Source: Turritopsis dohrnii
Lineage: Eukaryota > Cnidaria > Hydrozoa > Anthoathecata > Oceaniidae
Direction: 5' to 3'
Assembly (NCBI GenBank): GCA_027922465.2
Contig: BQMF02000622.1
Location: forward strand, 124,001-188,000
DNA length: 64,000 nucleotides
Shown here: positions 32,132 through 43,546 of the stretch, one piece after another
How positions within the stretch are numbered: position 1 is the first letter of the stretch
Layout of the letters: every line of letters begins with the position of its first letter
Program-made: the position numbers and the translations under genes
Notes under the pieces: model-generated
What the model was told of the DNA's origin: nothing
What the model saw: the letters and a program-made list of their open reading frames with translations, nothing else
Databases searched by the model: none

Positions 32132-34650
32132 ATGAGCGTATGGCGGAGAAATATTTTTGAACTCCCTAAAGGCAATATTGGTAAGAGTTTTATTGAAGAA
32201 TTGACTAAAGCTATTGATCTGTGGAACAATAATTTACCTCAAAGAGATATTGCTCTGATGATAGTTATGGTGTTACCAAATCTTCTTCTTCCACGTAAGA
32301 AAAGTACAACTCTCGAAAACAAGAAAACATTAGAAAGATGACTTGATCTTTGGGGACAGAAAAGGATATCAGACCTTGTAGGGGAATGTTTGGTTATACA
32401 AAGTAGATTGACCAAAAATTCACCTAAAGAAAAAGCGAATATAGGAGAAACTTTCCAGAAACTTATGTTTAAAGGAAATGTCAATGGAGCATAACGTCTG
32501 TTAACCTCTAATCAATGCAATGGTATCCTTCCTTTAAATGACGCCACCATGAATGAACTTCATTCAAAACACCCTGAAGCTCAGCCTCTGAAAGTGAATG
32601 ATATTATTTACGAAACTATCAATGAAGATTCTATCTTGAAAGGTTGCAATAAAACCAAGGGTGCTGCAGGTGTATCGGACTGGAAAGTGATGGGAAGTAA
32701 AATCTTCGGAACAGCTGCAGTGGATCTTAGGAAATCAGCAGCTACATTAGCAAAATCTCTATGTAGCAACCGTATCAGTGACCCGATAAGTTTGGAAGCA
32801 TTACTAGCTTGTCGTTTAACACCATTAGACAAAAATCCTGGTCTGAGGCCAATCGGTATCGGAGAGGTCCTCAGAAGAATAATCGGAAAAGCTTTTATGA
32901 TGTGTATGAGAGAAGATATTATTAGCACAGCAGGAAATCTTCAACTCTGCGCTGGAATGAAATCAGGATGTGAAATTGCTGTTCATGCTGCTGTGGATAT
33001 GTTCGATCAAGATGACAGCAACGGTATTTTACAAATAAATGCATCAAATGCATTCAACTCTATAAACAGAGCTGTTATGCTTCGCAATATGGACGTATTA
33101 TGTCCAGAGTTCTCAACATATGTGTTTAACTGCAACCAAATGCCGACAAAGTTATTCATAGAAGGAGGAAAAGAAATAAAATCTATGGAAGGGACTACCC
33201 AAGGCGATCCTATAGCAATGGGAATGTATACGATTGGATTCTGCCCTTATTACAGCAGAACATAGGCGAAACATTGAACGGTACAAACAATTTAAAGGAA
33301 TTTGCATTTGCGGATGATTTTACTGGTATCGGCAACATATCGTCACTTAAATCATGGTGAAATTTAATAAAACATCGCGGACCAAATATTGGTTACTACC
33401 CCAATCCAAGTAAAAGCTGGCTTTTAGTTAAAGAACATCTAGAAGAAGCTGTGAATCAATTCGAAGGCACTGGAGTTCAAATAACAACAGATGGAAATCG
33501 ACATTTGGGAGCAATAATAGGAAGCACAAATAAGAAAAAATATGTCGCAAAGCTAGTACAACAATGGTCTAATGAGATAAAAGTTCTGTCAGAAATAGCT
33601 ATTTCCTATCCTCACAGTGCATACACAGCTTTTGTATTTGGGTATCAGCACAAGTTTGCATATGTCATGAGAAGAATTCCTGATACATCAACTGATTTAC
33701 AACCACTCGAAGACGTGATAAAAAACAACTTCCTTAAAGCGATACTAAATGGCAATACATGTAGTGATGTTGAGAGAAAATTATTTACACTTCCAGTGAA
33801 ACAAGGTGGATTAGCGATTCAAAATTCAGTATATCGATGTAAAATTGAATAATTCAAAAACCGTAGCTAAAAATATTGTCGAAAAACTTATCACACAAGA
33901 CAGTATCTATGACTCATCTGAAGCAGAACAAAAATCTGAAAGATCAAAATTACAATCCGAAAAAGTTAGAAGAAATGAAAAATTAGATACCATCAAAGTT
34001 GAAATGAAAAACGACAAATACCAAAGTAGAACTTTAGAAGCAAATCTTGAGAAAGGTGTATCAAGTTGGCTTTCAACTTTACCAATAAAACAGTATGATT
34101 TTTCACTTGATAAGCAATCATTTTGGGATAGGATATATATTCGCTATAACATACCGCTCAAACGATTACCATCAAATTGTGTATGTAGTGCTTCATTTAG
34201 GAGGATTTATTACTTTGCGACACAATGAAATAAGAGATTTTACTGCTGAAATGTTATCCGAATGCTGTAAAGATGTGAAAACAGAGCCAGTACTTCAAGG
34301 TATAACTGGTGAAGTACTACCATCATCAAATATATTATCGGAGGAAGCTAGAGTCGATGTTGCCGCTCGAAGCTTCTGGGTAAAAGGTCAAAGTAGCGTA
34401 CTTCGAAGTCAAGGTGTTTAACCCTATATACTTAACCCAGAAACTTGTTGATGCACTTCATTTTACAACAGATTTGCTGAAATGGTAGCCGAGAAGAGAA
34501 GCAGTGACATCAACATTGTCAAAAATTGGATACGTACCCGCCTTAGCTTTAGTCTACTTCGAAGTCAACTCAGAGGCTCTCGCAATTGGAGATCAATATT
34601 TGCAGAATCTGATGATTTAAATTTTATTGCAAACGAATGCAGAATCAAGT
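32132..34650 (+). pseudogene. Divergent reverse transcriptase element with C-terminal nuclease-like region
   Basis: Blocks in order: WRRNIFELPKGNIGKSF (32140), LMFKGNVNGA (32464), KTKGAAGVSDWKVM (32655), DKNPGLRPIGIGEVLRRIIG (32829), QLCAGMKSGCEIAVHA, ILQINASNAFNSINR (33027, motif A), EGTTQGDPIAMGMY (33188, motif B), FAFADDFTGIGN (33300, motif C), GNRHLGAIIGS. The C-terminal part has GGFITLRHNEIRDF (34199), then EARVDVAARSFW and, after stops, NWIRTRLSFSLLRSQLRGSR. This layout is common in cnidarian repeats; the last region looks like a restriction-type nuclease after a Cys/His site, which I infer. Several stops and frame changes make it a pseudogene. Motif A reads INASNAFN, so the catalytic Asp is replaced by Asn. 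Confidence 0.65.
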
Positions 34651-34815
34651 GAATCACTTCATATCCTGGTCTACTTGTTGAAAATGATTTTTTTTTATTG
34701 ATGCAACGCAGTGAACAGTGGCCTGCGTAAAAATAAAATGTACTGGTCTCGTAAGGAGACTCTTATAAAAAAAATTGTGTTTGTATTTTAACGGATCTTG
34801 AAAGTTTACCATCAT

Positions 34816-34850
34816 TATGAAAATGACACAACTAGTGTCGAAACGTCAAA
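34816..34850 (+). other. Possible structured 3' end of a retroelement
   Basis: TATGAAAATGACACAACTAGTGTCGAAACG: a GACAC/GTGTC stem with GAAA after it. The pattern 'TGA(A/T)...AT, stem, GAAA' also occurs at the Penelope-like ends near 47818-47846. It may be a 3' recognition structure of such elements. Confidence 0.35.
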
Positions 34851-34859
34851 AAATTTTTT

Positions 34860-35627
34860 AATATGTGGTTCACAAAAAGTGGCGAGAAGCCTAAACTGAT
34901 AAAAGTCGCGTACATTAAAATTCGCGAGAAGCCATTTTGAAAAAAAATTTTGTATGCATAAAATCCTGTAAAATACATAAATTGAAGGAATATCTAGCAG
35001 TTTTCCTTAAGGCCGTCATTCTCAATAAAAATGCACCCACTTTTTGCATTCACTGACTTTTGCCAATCATTTATGGCCTGAAAGAAGACGTTAGAATAGA
35101 ACTAATATAGAAATATAAAGGATGGCTGGCAAATAATTAAAAATACTTAAAAAGTCACGACTTTTTGTTTGCTCAGTCGCGCGACCGCGATGGAACTGGA
35201 AACCGGCGGTTTGTACGATCAAGAATTGTTTTTTCTAATACACGATTTTTTATAATTAAGCAACACGTTTATTTTTTATTTTTTATTGTTTTTTTTTTTT
35301 TTTGTTTTTTTTTTGTTTTTGTTTTTTTTTTGTTGTAACAGGACACACATTGATAGCAGTTATTATAACTGAAGTGTATTTATCCTGTATAAATATTTTT
35401 GAAAAAAAAAAAAAGCAACACTAGTAAATTATCTCAAAAAAGTAATCAGTACTACCAGATCTTAGATAAATTAGCAACATGAAATTTTGAAATGATGCAG
35501 CACTAGCATGGCTTACACCAGGTTGCAGTATGTCCTACACTTTATACTCGATATCTGTCTATCTAAACGTAGATACGCAAAGAAGGTTTTCAAAGACTGG
35601 AAAAACATATTTTTCATTTAATGCTTA
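34860..35627. other. No gene; poly-T tract
   Basis: A T-rich tract (about 35264-35335) lies in otherwise AT-rich sequence. No coding region seen. Confidence 0.5.
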
Positions 35628-35774
35628 AGGGCAATTTACACGGTACGATTTTTGTCGTACGATTTTTGTCGTACACATTTGGTGTATGATGTTTTTTTAA
35701 AAGACGCGTGTGTTTACACGTTACGACACTCAGAAGAGAGAAATGATTTTTAATGAGAAGTCTACAAGACAAAA

Positions 35775-36295
35775 TGTGATTTGAATCCTTCTTACATGAA
35801 ATATGTGTTCCCCTGTAGAAATGATATGGGACTCAACTTAAGATCTTCAAATGATTTAGTGAGACCTCGGGTCTACTCAAAAAAGTATGGGCTGCAGACT
35901 TTCGGATATATTGCTTCACAATTGTGGTACCCCCTTCCAACCGAAATTAAGTCGGCAACGTCTTTACACAAATTCTGTAGTGCCTTGAACCAACAAAATG
36001 ACCTCCAATGTAAATGCAGGATCTGTGCTAGTTATATATTTAATTTAGGCTTTATATAATTTTTTCTTTTGTAACAGTCGATTTTAATTAGTCTTAATAG
36101 ACTAACCATATTCTCTTGTAGAATCATTCACGAGACTATTCTCACTACATTGTTTGACTCTATAAGAGAAATGGTATTTTATTTTATTAGTATATATAAC
36201 TTATTTTATTAGTATGTTTTAACTTATTTTACATTTTGTAAATCATCGACTATAAATAAAGAATATCTAATCTAATCTAATCTAATCTAATGAAT
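35775..36295 (+). pseudogene. 3' end of a CR1-like LINE with TCTAA tail
   Basis: An open frame from about 35781 encodes the extreme C-terminus of a CR1/Jockey-like ORF2 (KKYGLQTFGYIASQLWYPLP, then CKCRICASYIFNLGF), stop at 36057-36059. About 200 bases of 3' UTR follow and end in AATCTAATCTAATCTAATCTAAT (short tandem tail). Such microsatellite tails are typical of CR1-like elements. It is strongly 5' truncated. Confidence 0.75.
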
Positions 36296-36297
36296 AA

Positions 36298-36535
36298 AAT
36301 GGAGAGTTATGAAGCTGTGCTGCGCGATATTGAAGATAACACAAAAGCAAAGAAGAAACGTAAAACACGTTCAGAGTGGACCAAGTAATGGTTGAAAAGA
36401 AGAGATTTAAAAGGTCTCTATACTAATTTGGAACTTCGAAATGAAGAAGTTGCCATATATGCCAATTATTTGAGAATGAGACCAGAAGATGTCGATTTTT
36501 TGCTCTCTCTAATTCAAAAAGATATTGCTAAAAAG
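36298..36535 (+). pseudogene. Harbinger transposase N-terminal remnant
   Basis: MESYEAVLRDIEDNTKAKKK from about 36299, an in-frame stop at 36386, then WLKRRDLKGLYTNLELRNEE and YLRMRPEDVDFLLSLIQ. The FLRMxPxxFDxLL-type block is the usual N-terminal region of Harbinger transposases. The catalytic domain is absent. Confidence 0.6.
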
Positions 36536-36777
36536 GATAGAGATAAAAATATTTTGTTTTTTTCTCTTTTCCCTCACTTGAAGTATTGTCTGCTTCGATA
36601 TGATTGGTTAAGTTTCGTACGATGTCGTATGAAAGTTAAACATGTTTAACTTTTTTTTTGTCGTGCACGACACCATAATACGACACATTTTCGTACGATT
36701 TTTTATGTTTACACAATGCGATACGACCTGTACGACAAAAATCGTATGAAAAATCGTACCGTGTAAATTGTCCTTTA

Positions 36778-38650
36778 GCAACAAATTAAGCAACACTTAC
36801 TAAAAAAAGGTCATTTTTTAAACAACATTACTAAAAAAACATAGTGCGTTCTCAACGTCGTCGATGGACCTCTAGAAACTTCTTCCTAACACGAGATAGA
36901 GCTTGGTTTGCGATTTTTTTTGCCCCAGGCAAATTGTTTAAAAATTGTTCAAAATTTTGGCGATTTTCGGGACGATTGAAATTTTCACTGAAGGTACTTT
37001 AAACTTTATTACTGAATTGATACGATACGTTTTGCATATACTTTTTAATGCTTTTTACATATCCCTGCTAACACATTGGTTAAACTCGTGACTATGATCT
37101 AAATCCAATAACATATCATTGACAAAATTATATTGATTGATTAAAATCACAGTAGATTAAAGGTGGCGAGAGCTCACAAAACCAAGGATTTATAGGAAGG
37201 ACAAAAACAACAAAACTACATTATTTATAAAGCTTGGGTCACAGCAAAATAAACATGTTTAAAAGTAACCCAGATTTCGACTTCCCACAGAAACATGTTT
37301 TTAAAATTGATTTAAAAGTCATAAGATAGTTGGTTAACGGTTTCTTAGCGACAAACTCAATATAATATTAAGAAACAAGAAAGAATAAGAAACAAGAAAC
37401 TAGGAAGAATAAAAATCAAACTCAATATTTTTAAGACAAAATAAAAAAAAAACTCTTGGCTAAATGATATTTAAAAGGGAAGAAATTTCCGCAGTAAGAA
37501 AATTTCGCGGATTTTGCTGAAATCCATGAAATTTAATTCCCGCGCAATTTTTCAAAATTGGCTGTCGGCGAAATTAAATAAACAAGATTACAAAATTAAG
37601 CCTCAGTATTTCTTCGTACTTCTATTCTTAAATGAAATCGTTGATTTTAGGTATTGGGTATGTGTTTCGTCTTTAAAATAGTACACCAGGGCAGTAATGG
37701 TTTCCTTAAGTTTTTTACTAATATATTTATTCTGCGCTAAATAGTATTAATAAGCATTAAACTTCCACAAAGATTAACAAATTTTACTATCCGCCAAATT
37801 ACATTCTCGCGAAAATTAATAATTTTTTTCCCATCCGCAAAAAAAAATTATTTTGATCAGTCGCGAGATTAAATTCCCGAGAAAATTTCTTCCATTAAGG
37901 TAAAATTTATATAGTCTAACGGCATTTTAAAATTTACTTGTTGCTTAAAGAAAATAAGTTCCTCTTGGACTCAGCATAGTAAAACCGATATGTGTGGAAA
38001 AACACAACAAAATTCTCTGTTGATCATTTGGGATACCATTTACAACCACAAAACTGTGATTCTGGAGTTTTTTTGCTACCGCAAACACTTTACATTTCAA
38101 ATACACGTGTATAACTGAAAAAATATGTGAAATCAGAAAAGGACAAGAGAAAAAAAGTCACGTATCTTAAAGAAAATTTATTCACTAACAGTCTCTCGAG
38201 AAAAACCAAAAAAATATGAATTATATGGGGTTCTATTCATCAAAGATCCAAGGGGAAGAGAGAAAATGTCATAAGTATTTGTTAAAAATACAATTACAAT
38301 GTATAGATAGTCGCAAAGATCACCGCATCACCATTGTCAATAACTATGCTACCTGAGGTTCTGTTTTCTGGAGTCATTTTAATCATCAGAAGTCACTGGT
38401 CTGATAAGGTACACTTATTTTGACTACAGCCATGGTAAATTCAATTTTTCATTATCAATAAGGTAAGCAACCATTAGAAAAGTCTTTAGTGAAAAGATTA
38501 AGGAGAAATTATAAAAGGAAAATTTTCCTTATAAAAGCTTTCCAGACCAGGAAATGCTCAAACAGCCATGGTTTTACAACAAAAAATAATGTATTGACAA
38601 TTTGCATTGTATAGGGCAGATGAAAACAATTTTGTAAAACAATGTCAGAG
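36778..38650. other. No gene; one inverted-repeat unit
   Basis: Between about 37478 and 37910 the ends AAGGGAAGAAATTTCCGC and GAGAAAATTTCTTCC are inverted and the sequence inside repeats CGCGAAATT / AATTTCGCGG words; probably a MITE related to 15880-15930. The rest is AT-rich without recognisable genes. Confidence 0.45.
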
Positions 38651-38651
38651 T

Positions 38652-38793
38652 GATGGCCAGTGGGCAAAATCATCAAAAAGCCACCAGGACGAAGAGCATA
38701 TTCACTGAAATATTGCATTTATTTATGTGCCTTTCCATAGAAATGTACTCCTTTCCAGTGACTTTTACAACAAATTTGTCCGCTGGGTGCTTG
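38652..38793. mobile_element. 140-bp palindromic MITE (CCAGTGGGCAAA ends), copy 1
   Basis: Ends CCAGTGGGCAAAATCATC and, inverted, CCAGCGGACAAATTTGTT; inside, AAGAGCAT and ATGTACTCC mirror each other loosely. A homologous unit lies at 57594-57733 and one end alone at 63599-63650. Short, imperfectly palindromic, no coding capacity. Confidence 0.65.
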
Positions 38794-39475
38794 CAGTTAG
38801 CAGTGGCAGATTACTTACTGAACTATAACAGGTTTACAATAGACTCTCCTTTCCGTAAAAAAATATGCATCTGTAATGTGAATTAATGTTAAGGGGTAGA
38901 AATATCATACAGCAAACGAAGGAAAACGAAAAAGAGAGGTAATAAAAATCATACTTTCATAGACATCAAGTTCTTGAAAAATAGCTTTTCAAACGCAAAA
39001 AGAAACTTTTGGTTGGTGGATGGCAAACTTCCTTCCTACAACAGCCATTAATATCATACATTAAGAAAAAATCACAAAAACAAAACAAAATAAAAATAAC
39101 ATTAAAAACTGTCATCATGGCAGTTATAAATAGAGTAATTAGAAACAGTTCGTTTATTCTTTGGTGGCTTCATTCATATTTTAAATCAAAATTTCCAAAT
39201 TAATTGAAAAGATATATTTTTCCAAACATAGATTAATCGTTTGCATATATATTCCAACAATATTACACGGAATTTGACGACAATTTCTCACATATGGCTT
39301 CATGTTCAAGTCAATACACATACAAGAACGACCACACAAGACGTGGACATCAAAACAGTCTATCATATGAAATTAAATGAGAAATTCATTGAAAAAAAAT
39401 ACATTTTGTGCTTAAAACTCTGTATTGTTCTAAGAAATTAGGTTAGTAGCTCTACTGCTGTTTAGTCATTCCTCG

Positions 39476-40999
39476 TCACAAGAATGGATTGTTAGCACTT
39501 TGTTGATTAACTGGTGCCAATGGTGTAGGTAATAATGTGCCACCTGGTCCAGAAAGCCCGAACTGGTTAGATTTATCATTTCTCATCTCGTTAATTGACT
39601 TCGGCTTAGGTTTATCTTGCAAGAAAGGGTTTGTGTTAGATGTCATAAATGGATTTCCACCTTGGGTACTAGAGTCAGGTTTTGGTGCCAAGATGTTATC
39701 GACATCTACTAAATGGGCACCATTTGCAAGAAAAGATGGTTTTTTCGATGCTGTTGTATCTTGTGGAATAGAATCAAATAAACTGATTTCAGCACCTATG
39801 TCAGCTGTAGGTAATGGGGCAAAAGGATCTGGTGGAGGCGCTGTTGTTTGTACTTGTGGAGCAAATGGATCTTGAATGGGCATTATGCTCTGAGATGGTG
39901 GTGTGTTGGCCCAAGGATCATTGGAGGCAGTATTAGAAGGTGGTGCACCCCATGGGTCAGTTGGTACTTGTTGACTCGCCCAGGGATCAGCAAGTGGTTG
40001 TGTTATTCCAGAACTATGTGTCATTGGAATTCCTGGTGCCACAACATTTACAGATGGAGGTGGAACCCCCCACGGGTCAGCAACAGGCTGAACTGGAGGA
40101 GCTTGTGTCATACCAGGGCTTGGTTGTTGCAACCAAGGATCATACATACCAGCATTACTCGCTTGCGCAATCGGAGCAGGGTCAGAAAGATTTAGTAACG
40201 TAGAAGGTTGTGGCTGTGGCTGACTTTGGTTCAGTGTCATATTAAAAAGTTGCTCGTCTGCTTCTTTAAGTTTTTCTTTCTGTTCTGCTTCCTCCCTGCT
40301 CATTGCCAAGGCAATTTGTAACTGCATTTCCTCTTCCACTTCATTTGACGGCCGAACCTTCTCCATTTCAGAATCAATTCTGCCATCTGTTGAATGAGAA
40401 TCTGCGGGTCTTTCCGTTTCTTTCCATGACTGTGATGGGATATTTGAGTCATCAACACTTCCTCTAGACTCGGTGTATTTAGTTGTGCCTTGAAATCTTT
40501 TATTCTTAGGAAAACTCGTATTTCCTATTCCTCCCTGAGACTGTGAAAATCTTTCTTTAGCCTTGAGTGCCCTTTGCCTTTCACTTTTAAGGCGCTCATC
40601 ATCTTTCAACAAAGCCACAAGTTGTTTTGACTTTTCACGCACATTTATACCCTGGTCTTTGCCATCTTTATCAATGAATTGAAAATCTTTCAATGTTTTT
40701 AAAGCAAATATATTTTCTCTACACTGTTGTGCCACTCTTTCACTCCCTGTCTTAACAATATAATCAAGAACTACCAAGGATTTATAAACATGCCTCCAAT
40801 TTTTCCCATGATCATTAATACGTTTCCACAACAAAGTCATTATTTCTGAAAAGGCTTGGACATTATATGTGGCATCCGCAATTTCACTGGTAAGAGAACT
40901 TGATGGTCCCCATGGATCGTTACTTGTGGCTTCTCTGACTTTAACTTCTATGTCGGTAAAGTTTCTTACGACATTTTTCATTTGTCTCCGCAAAGCCAT
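39476..40999 (-). CDS. EPN: Epsin (ENTH-domain endocytic adaptor)
   Basis: Intact 507-codon frame from ATG at 40999 to a stop at 39476. Residues 1-145 are an ENTH domain (NVVRNFTDIEVKVREATSND at the start, LLWKRINDHGKNWRHVYKSL near 57), which binds PI(4,5)P2 and bends the membrane. A ubiquitin-interacting motif lies at 222-239 (EEEMQLQIALAMSREEAE). The rest is low-complexity: five DPW motifs (287, 308, 338, 348, 361) and two DPF (377, 391) for AP-2, a clathrin-box-like LLNLSD at 268-273, and three NPF motifs (449, 457, 504) for EH-domain proteins, the last at the very end. Length and order match animal epsins. It acts at clathrin-coated pits at the plasma membrane. A TTTTAG just upstream may end a 5' UTR intron. 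The uninterrupted coding sequence is unusual next to the intron-rich NFXL1. I cannot say which paralogue it is. Confidence 0.95.
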   Translation of the reverse strand: MALRRQMKNVVRNFTDIEVKVREATSNDPWGPSSSLTSEIADATYNVQAFSEIMTLLWKRINDHGKNWRHVYKSLVVLDYIVKTGSERVAQQCRENIFALKTLKDFQFIDKDGKDQGINVREKSKQLVALLKDDERLKSERQRALKAKERFSQSQGGIGNTSFPKNKRFQGTTKYTESRGSVDDSNIPSQSWKETERPADSHSTDGRIDSEMEKVRPSNEVEEEMQLQIALAMSREEAEQKEKLKEADEQLFNMTLNQSQPQPQPSTLLNLSDPAPIAQASNAGMYDPWLQQPSPGMTQAPPVQPVADPWGVPPPSVNVVAPGIPMTHSSGITQPLADPWASQQVPTDPWGAPPSNTASNDPWANTPPSQSIMPIQDPFAPQVQTTAPPPDPFAPLPTADIGAEISLFDSIPQDTTASKKPSFLANGAHLVDVDNILAPKPDSSTQGGNPFMTSNTNPFLQDKPKPKSINEMRNDKSNQFGLSGPGGTLLPTPLAPVNQQSANNPFL

Positions 41000-41562
41000 G
41001 TTTGTTTCACTTCATAACATTACTCCTAAAACAAATCAAACATGGAAACATAAAACCAAACCAAATTTTCAATTGTATTTTCTTTATAAAGTATATAATT
41101 ATAACACAGAGAGTTGTAACAGGAATCCAATGAGAAAAATCATGTAAATATGGTTGTCGAACGAATGTTATGGTAGTAAGAAGATCGAGTTTGTTTCTTA
41201 TCTACTTTATTCAAGTTTAGATTTTTATATATTATTGACAAAAGCTCATGTGAAGTTGTTGACACAAGCTTAATATAGCCACAGATGCAATAAGAACTTT
41301 GGTATATAATTCTTTTTAATGAAAGATTAATATTTTTGTGCAGGAAATAGCATTTAAGTAATCGTTTGTTTGATGATTACAATATATGATATAATACATA
41401 TTCTTTTAATGCTATCATGATATTTCTGGCATTAAAGAGTATTGAAGAATTTAAGATGATTATATAAAAATGTTTTACAAATTTCCTTGATTGCAATCCA
41501 ATCTTGACATATTGGTAACATCATGATCTACATTTACATTATTGCAATTGGTAAGTCATTTA
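41000..41562. other. Upstream region of epsin, nothing recognised
   Basis: AT-rich sequence 5' of epsin. It must hold the 5' UTR and promoter, but I see no clear TATA or initiator pattern to assign. Confidence 0.4.
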
Positions 41563-42104
41563 AGCTTGGTTTCCATTAGGCGCTAAATCGCGTTAACTTT
41601 TTCGGGTTAATTTTTGTCTCTGGAGTTAATCATATTGAGTATGATGAGTATGATTAGCGCGAAGACGTTTCCACCTAAAAATAAAATTGGGGCGAGTTTA
41701 ATTATTTTTTCAAATGAAACATGACAGATAACATCGAGGAAGAACTTTTGTTTTAAAGTATATTGTTAAGACAAAGAAGAAGAAAAGAACAAAATTAACG
41801 TAAGAGGAGGCAACCTAGATTTTGGACTCGAGACATCTTTCTGAAAAGAGAACATCTTGGTCAAAATCATCAGTTAGTACAAGAACTTCAAGCTAGCGAT
41901 AGCGATATGATAAAGCAGGTGGCAACGCGCTAAGTCGCGTTAAAATATCAAAAAATTTTGATATTTAAATTCCGGGTTAATCGGCGCTAATTCGAGATAA
42001 AATTGAAGCGCTAATGACTCATCATCGTTTCCATTGCGCGTCAAAAATTATCTCGATTTAGCCCACCTGCTTAACGCGATTTAGCGCCTGATGGAAACCA
42101 AGCT
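41563..42104. mobile_element. 542-bp Harbinger MITE (AGCTTGGTTTCCA ends, TTA target)
   Basis: Ends AGCTTGGTTTCCATTAGGCG at 41563 and inverted AGCTTGGTTTCCATCAGGCG ending at 42104, TTA at 41560-41562 and 42105-42107. CGCTAAATCGCGTTAA follows in both. Inside, RFWTRDIFLKREHLGQNHQL (about 41818-41877) is a remnant of the Harbinger transposase N-terminus. GGTTTCCA-type ends are shared with the element at 12170-27455. Confidence 0.85.
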
Positions 42105-42107
42105 TTA

Positions 42108-43513
42108 GTTTATTTATTTGAATTCTTACTGACACTGTAAATATCCAAACAAAAAAGATTGATTCTGTTTTTCTTCTAAATGATGTAATTTAGTGCTTAA
42201 CATAACATCCAATTCCCTCTTAAATTGATATTCTTTTGGTATAAGTTTAGTTTAAAAATGTATTGGATTGTGTTTTGCATAAAATCACCAACATTCAACT
42301 TTAAATAAAGTAGTAAATGTAAATGCAAGCAAAAATTATATTAAAAAAGTATTAAAAAGAATTGTTTGTTTGGATCATACACTAAAAAATTGTACACAAA
42401 AAACTGTCAAACATAAAGACACTTCGAAACAAAGACAACATTTTAAGAAGTTGATTGTTATAACATTAGGATTTCATGAAAAATAAATTCACTTTCTTTC
42501 CAAAAAATCTTTGATGAGATAACCTTCTTTTTAAACAAGTATGTTTGGTATCACATATACCAAACATACTTTGTTTTAAATAGCTAATGAAAGTTTTAAA
42601 ATTATTAAAAATGAAAATAATTGTGGTTCACTCCCACTTTTCTCATTTTCACCTGCAAGACAGTTCAAATTAGAAACAATTAGTGTTAATTTTGAAGTGC
42701 AATACACAAAACCATAAATGAAATTATTACTGAAAGTTGCTATAAATGCCTAGTTTTTAAACTTAAAATAGAAAGAATGAAAACAGGAAAATTCAATAAG
42801 ACAAGAGTAAAACAACATTGTCTACCATCTTCAAGAGATTTGAATCACCACAAACCAACGAAAGTGGTCGTAGGGATGGGTCGTTGTTCACTGTACTTTA
42901 TGACTTTTAAAGCTAATTTGAAAAACATAACAAAATCGATTTATACCAGTAACTTTAAGCCATGAACTTCTATTAAAAGTCAAGAATACATTATTATATT
43001 AAAATACAGTAAAATATAATTAGATAACAAGTAGCTGAAAACGTTTGAAATTTCAAAAACACCATCTTAAGATGCTTCCATCATTCCCCTAGTAATTGAT
43101 TTGCTTTAAACACTCGCTTCAACCAAAAAAATCTCTTAACTCCATTGACTGAATACACCGAACCTCAGCTCACACATCGTGTCACTGTGATCTTGAGTTT
43201 GCGGGTTCTACAAGCATCCAACTCGGAGAATCCAACGCGTTCACAATTGCTCAATTTGTGAAGAGCCTCCAAATCAGGTAAATTTAAAGTTTTCCAGGGG
43301 TTTCGACTTCAGAAAGCACAGCTAACACCCTACTCTAACTGTTGTGCGTTGTACTTCCGAATAGTATTATTGATGTTGCTGATTAATTTAATAATCACAT
43401 ATAAAGAACTTTGGGTCTCAAAATCAATAGAATAGATGCTGCTGGCCTTCAAAGATCTCTAAATGGATTTATAACTATATACATAATGATCAACAACACA
43501 TCATCATCATCAA

Positions 43514-43546
<33 letters not shown>

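Larger units (their letters stand above)
35628..36774. mobile_element. Harbinger-type MITE (TTA target) with GTACGATTTTTGTCGTACG ends
   Basis: Ends AGGGCAATTTACACGGTACG at 35628 and the inverted AGGACAATTTACACGGTACG ending at 36774; TTA at 35625-35627 and 36775-36777. GTCGTACGATTTTT words repeat inside each end. A remnant of the Harbinger transposase N-terminus (36298-36535) shows which superfamily it comes from. A LINE tail has inserted at about 35775-36295. Confidence 0.8.

Noticed and set aside
32608..32928. Antisense frame in the divergent reverse transcriptase
   Set aside because: A shadow of the plus-strand coding sequence.
39537..40203. Plus-strand frames across epsin
   Set aside because: Antisense shadows of the Pro/Asp-Pro-Trp-rich epsin C-terminus.
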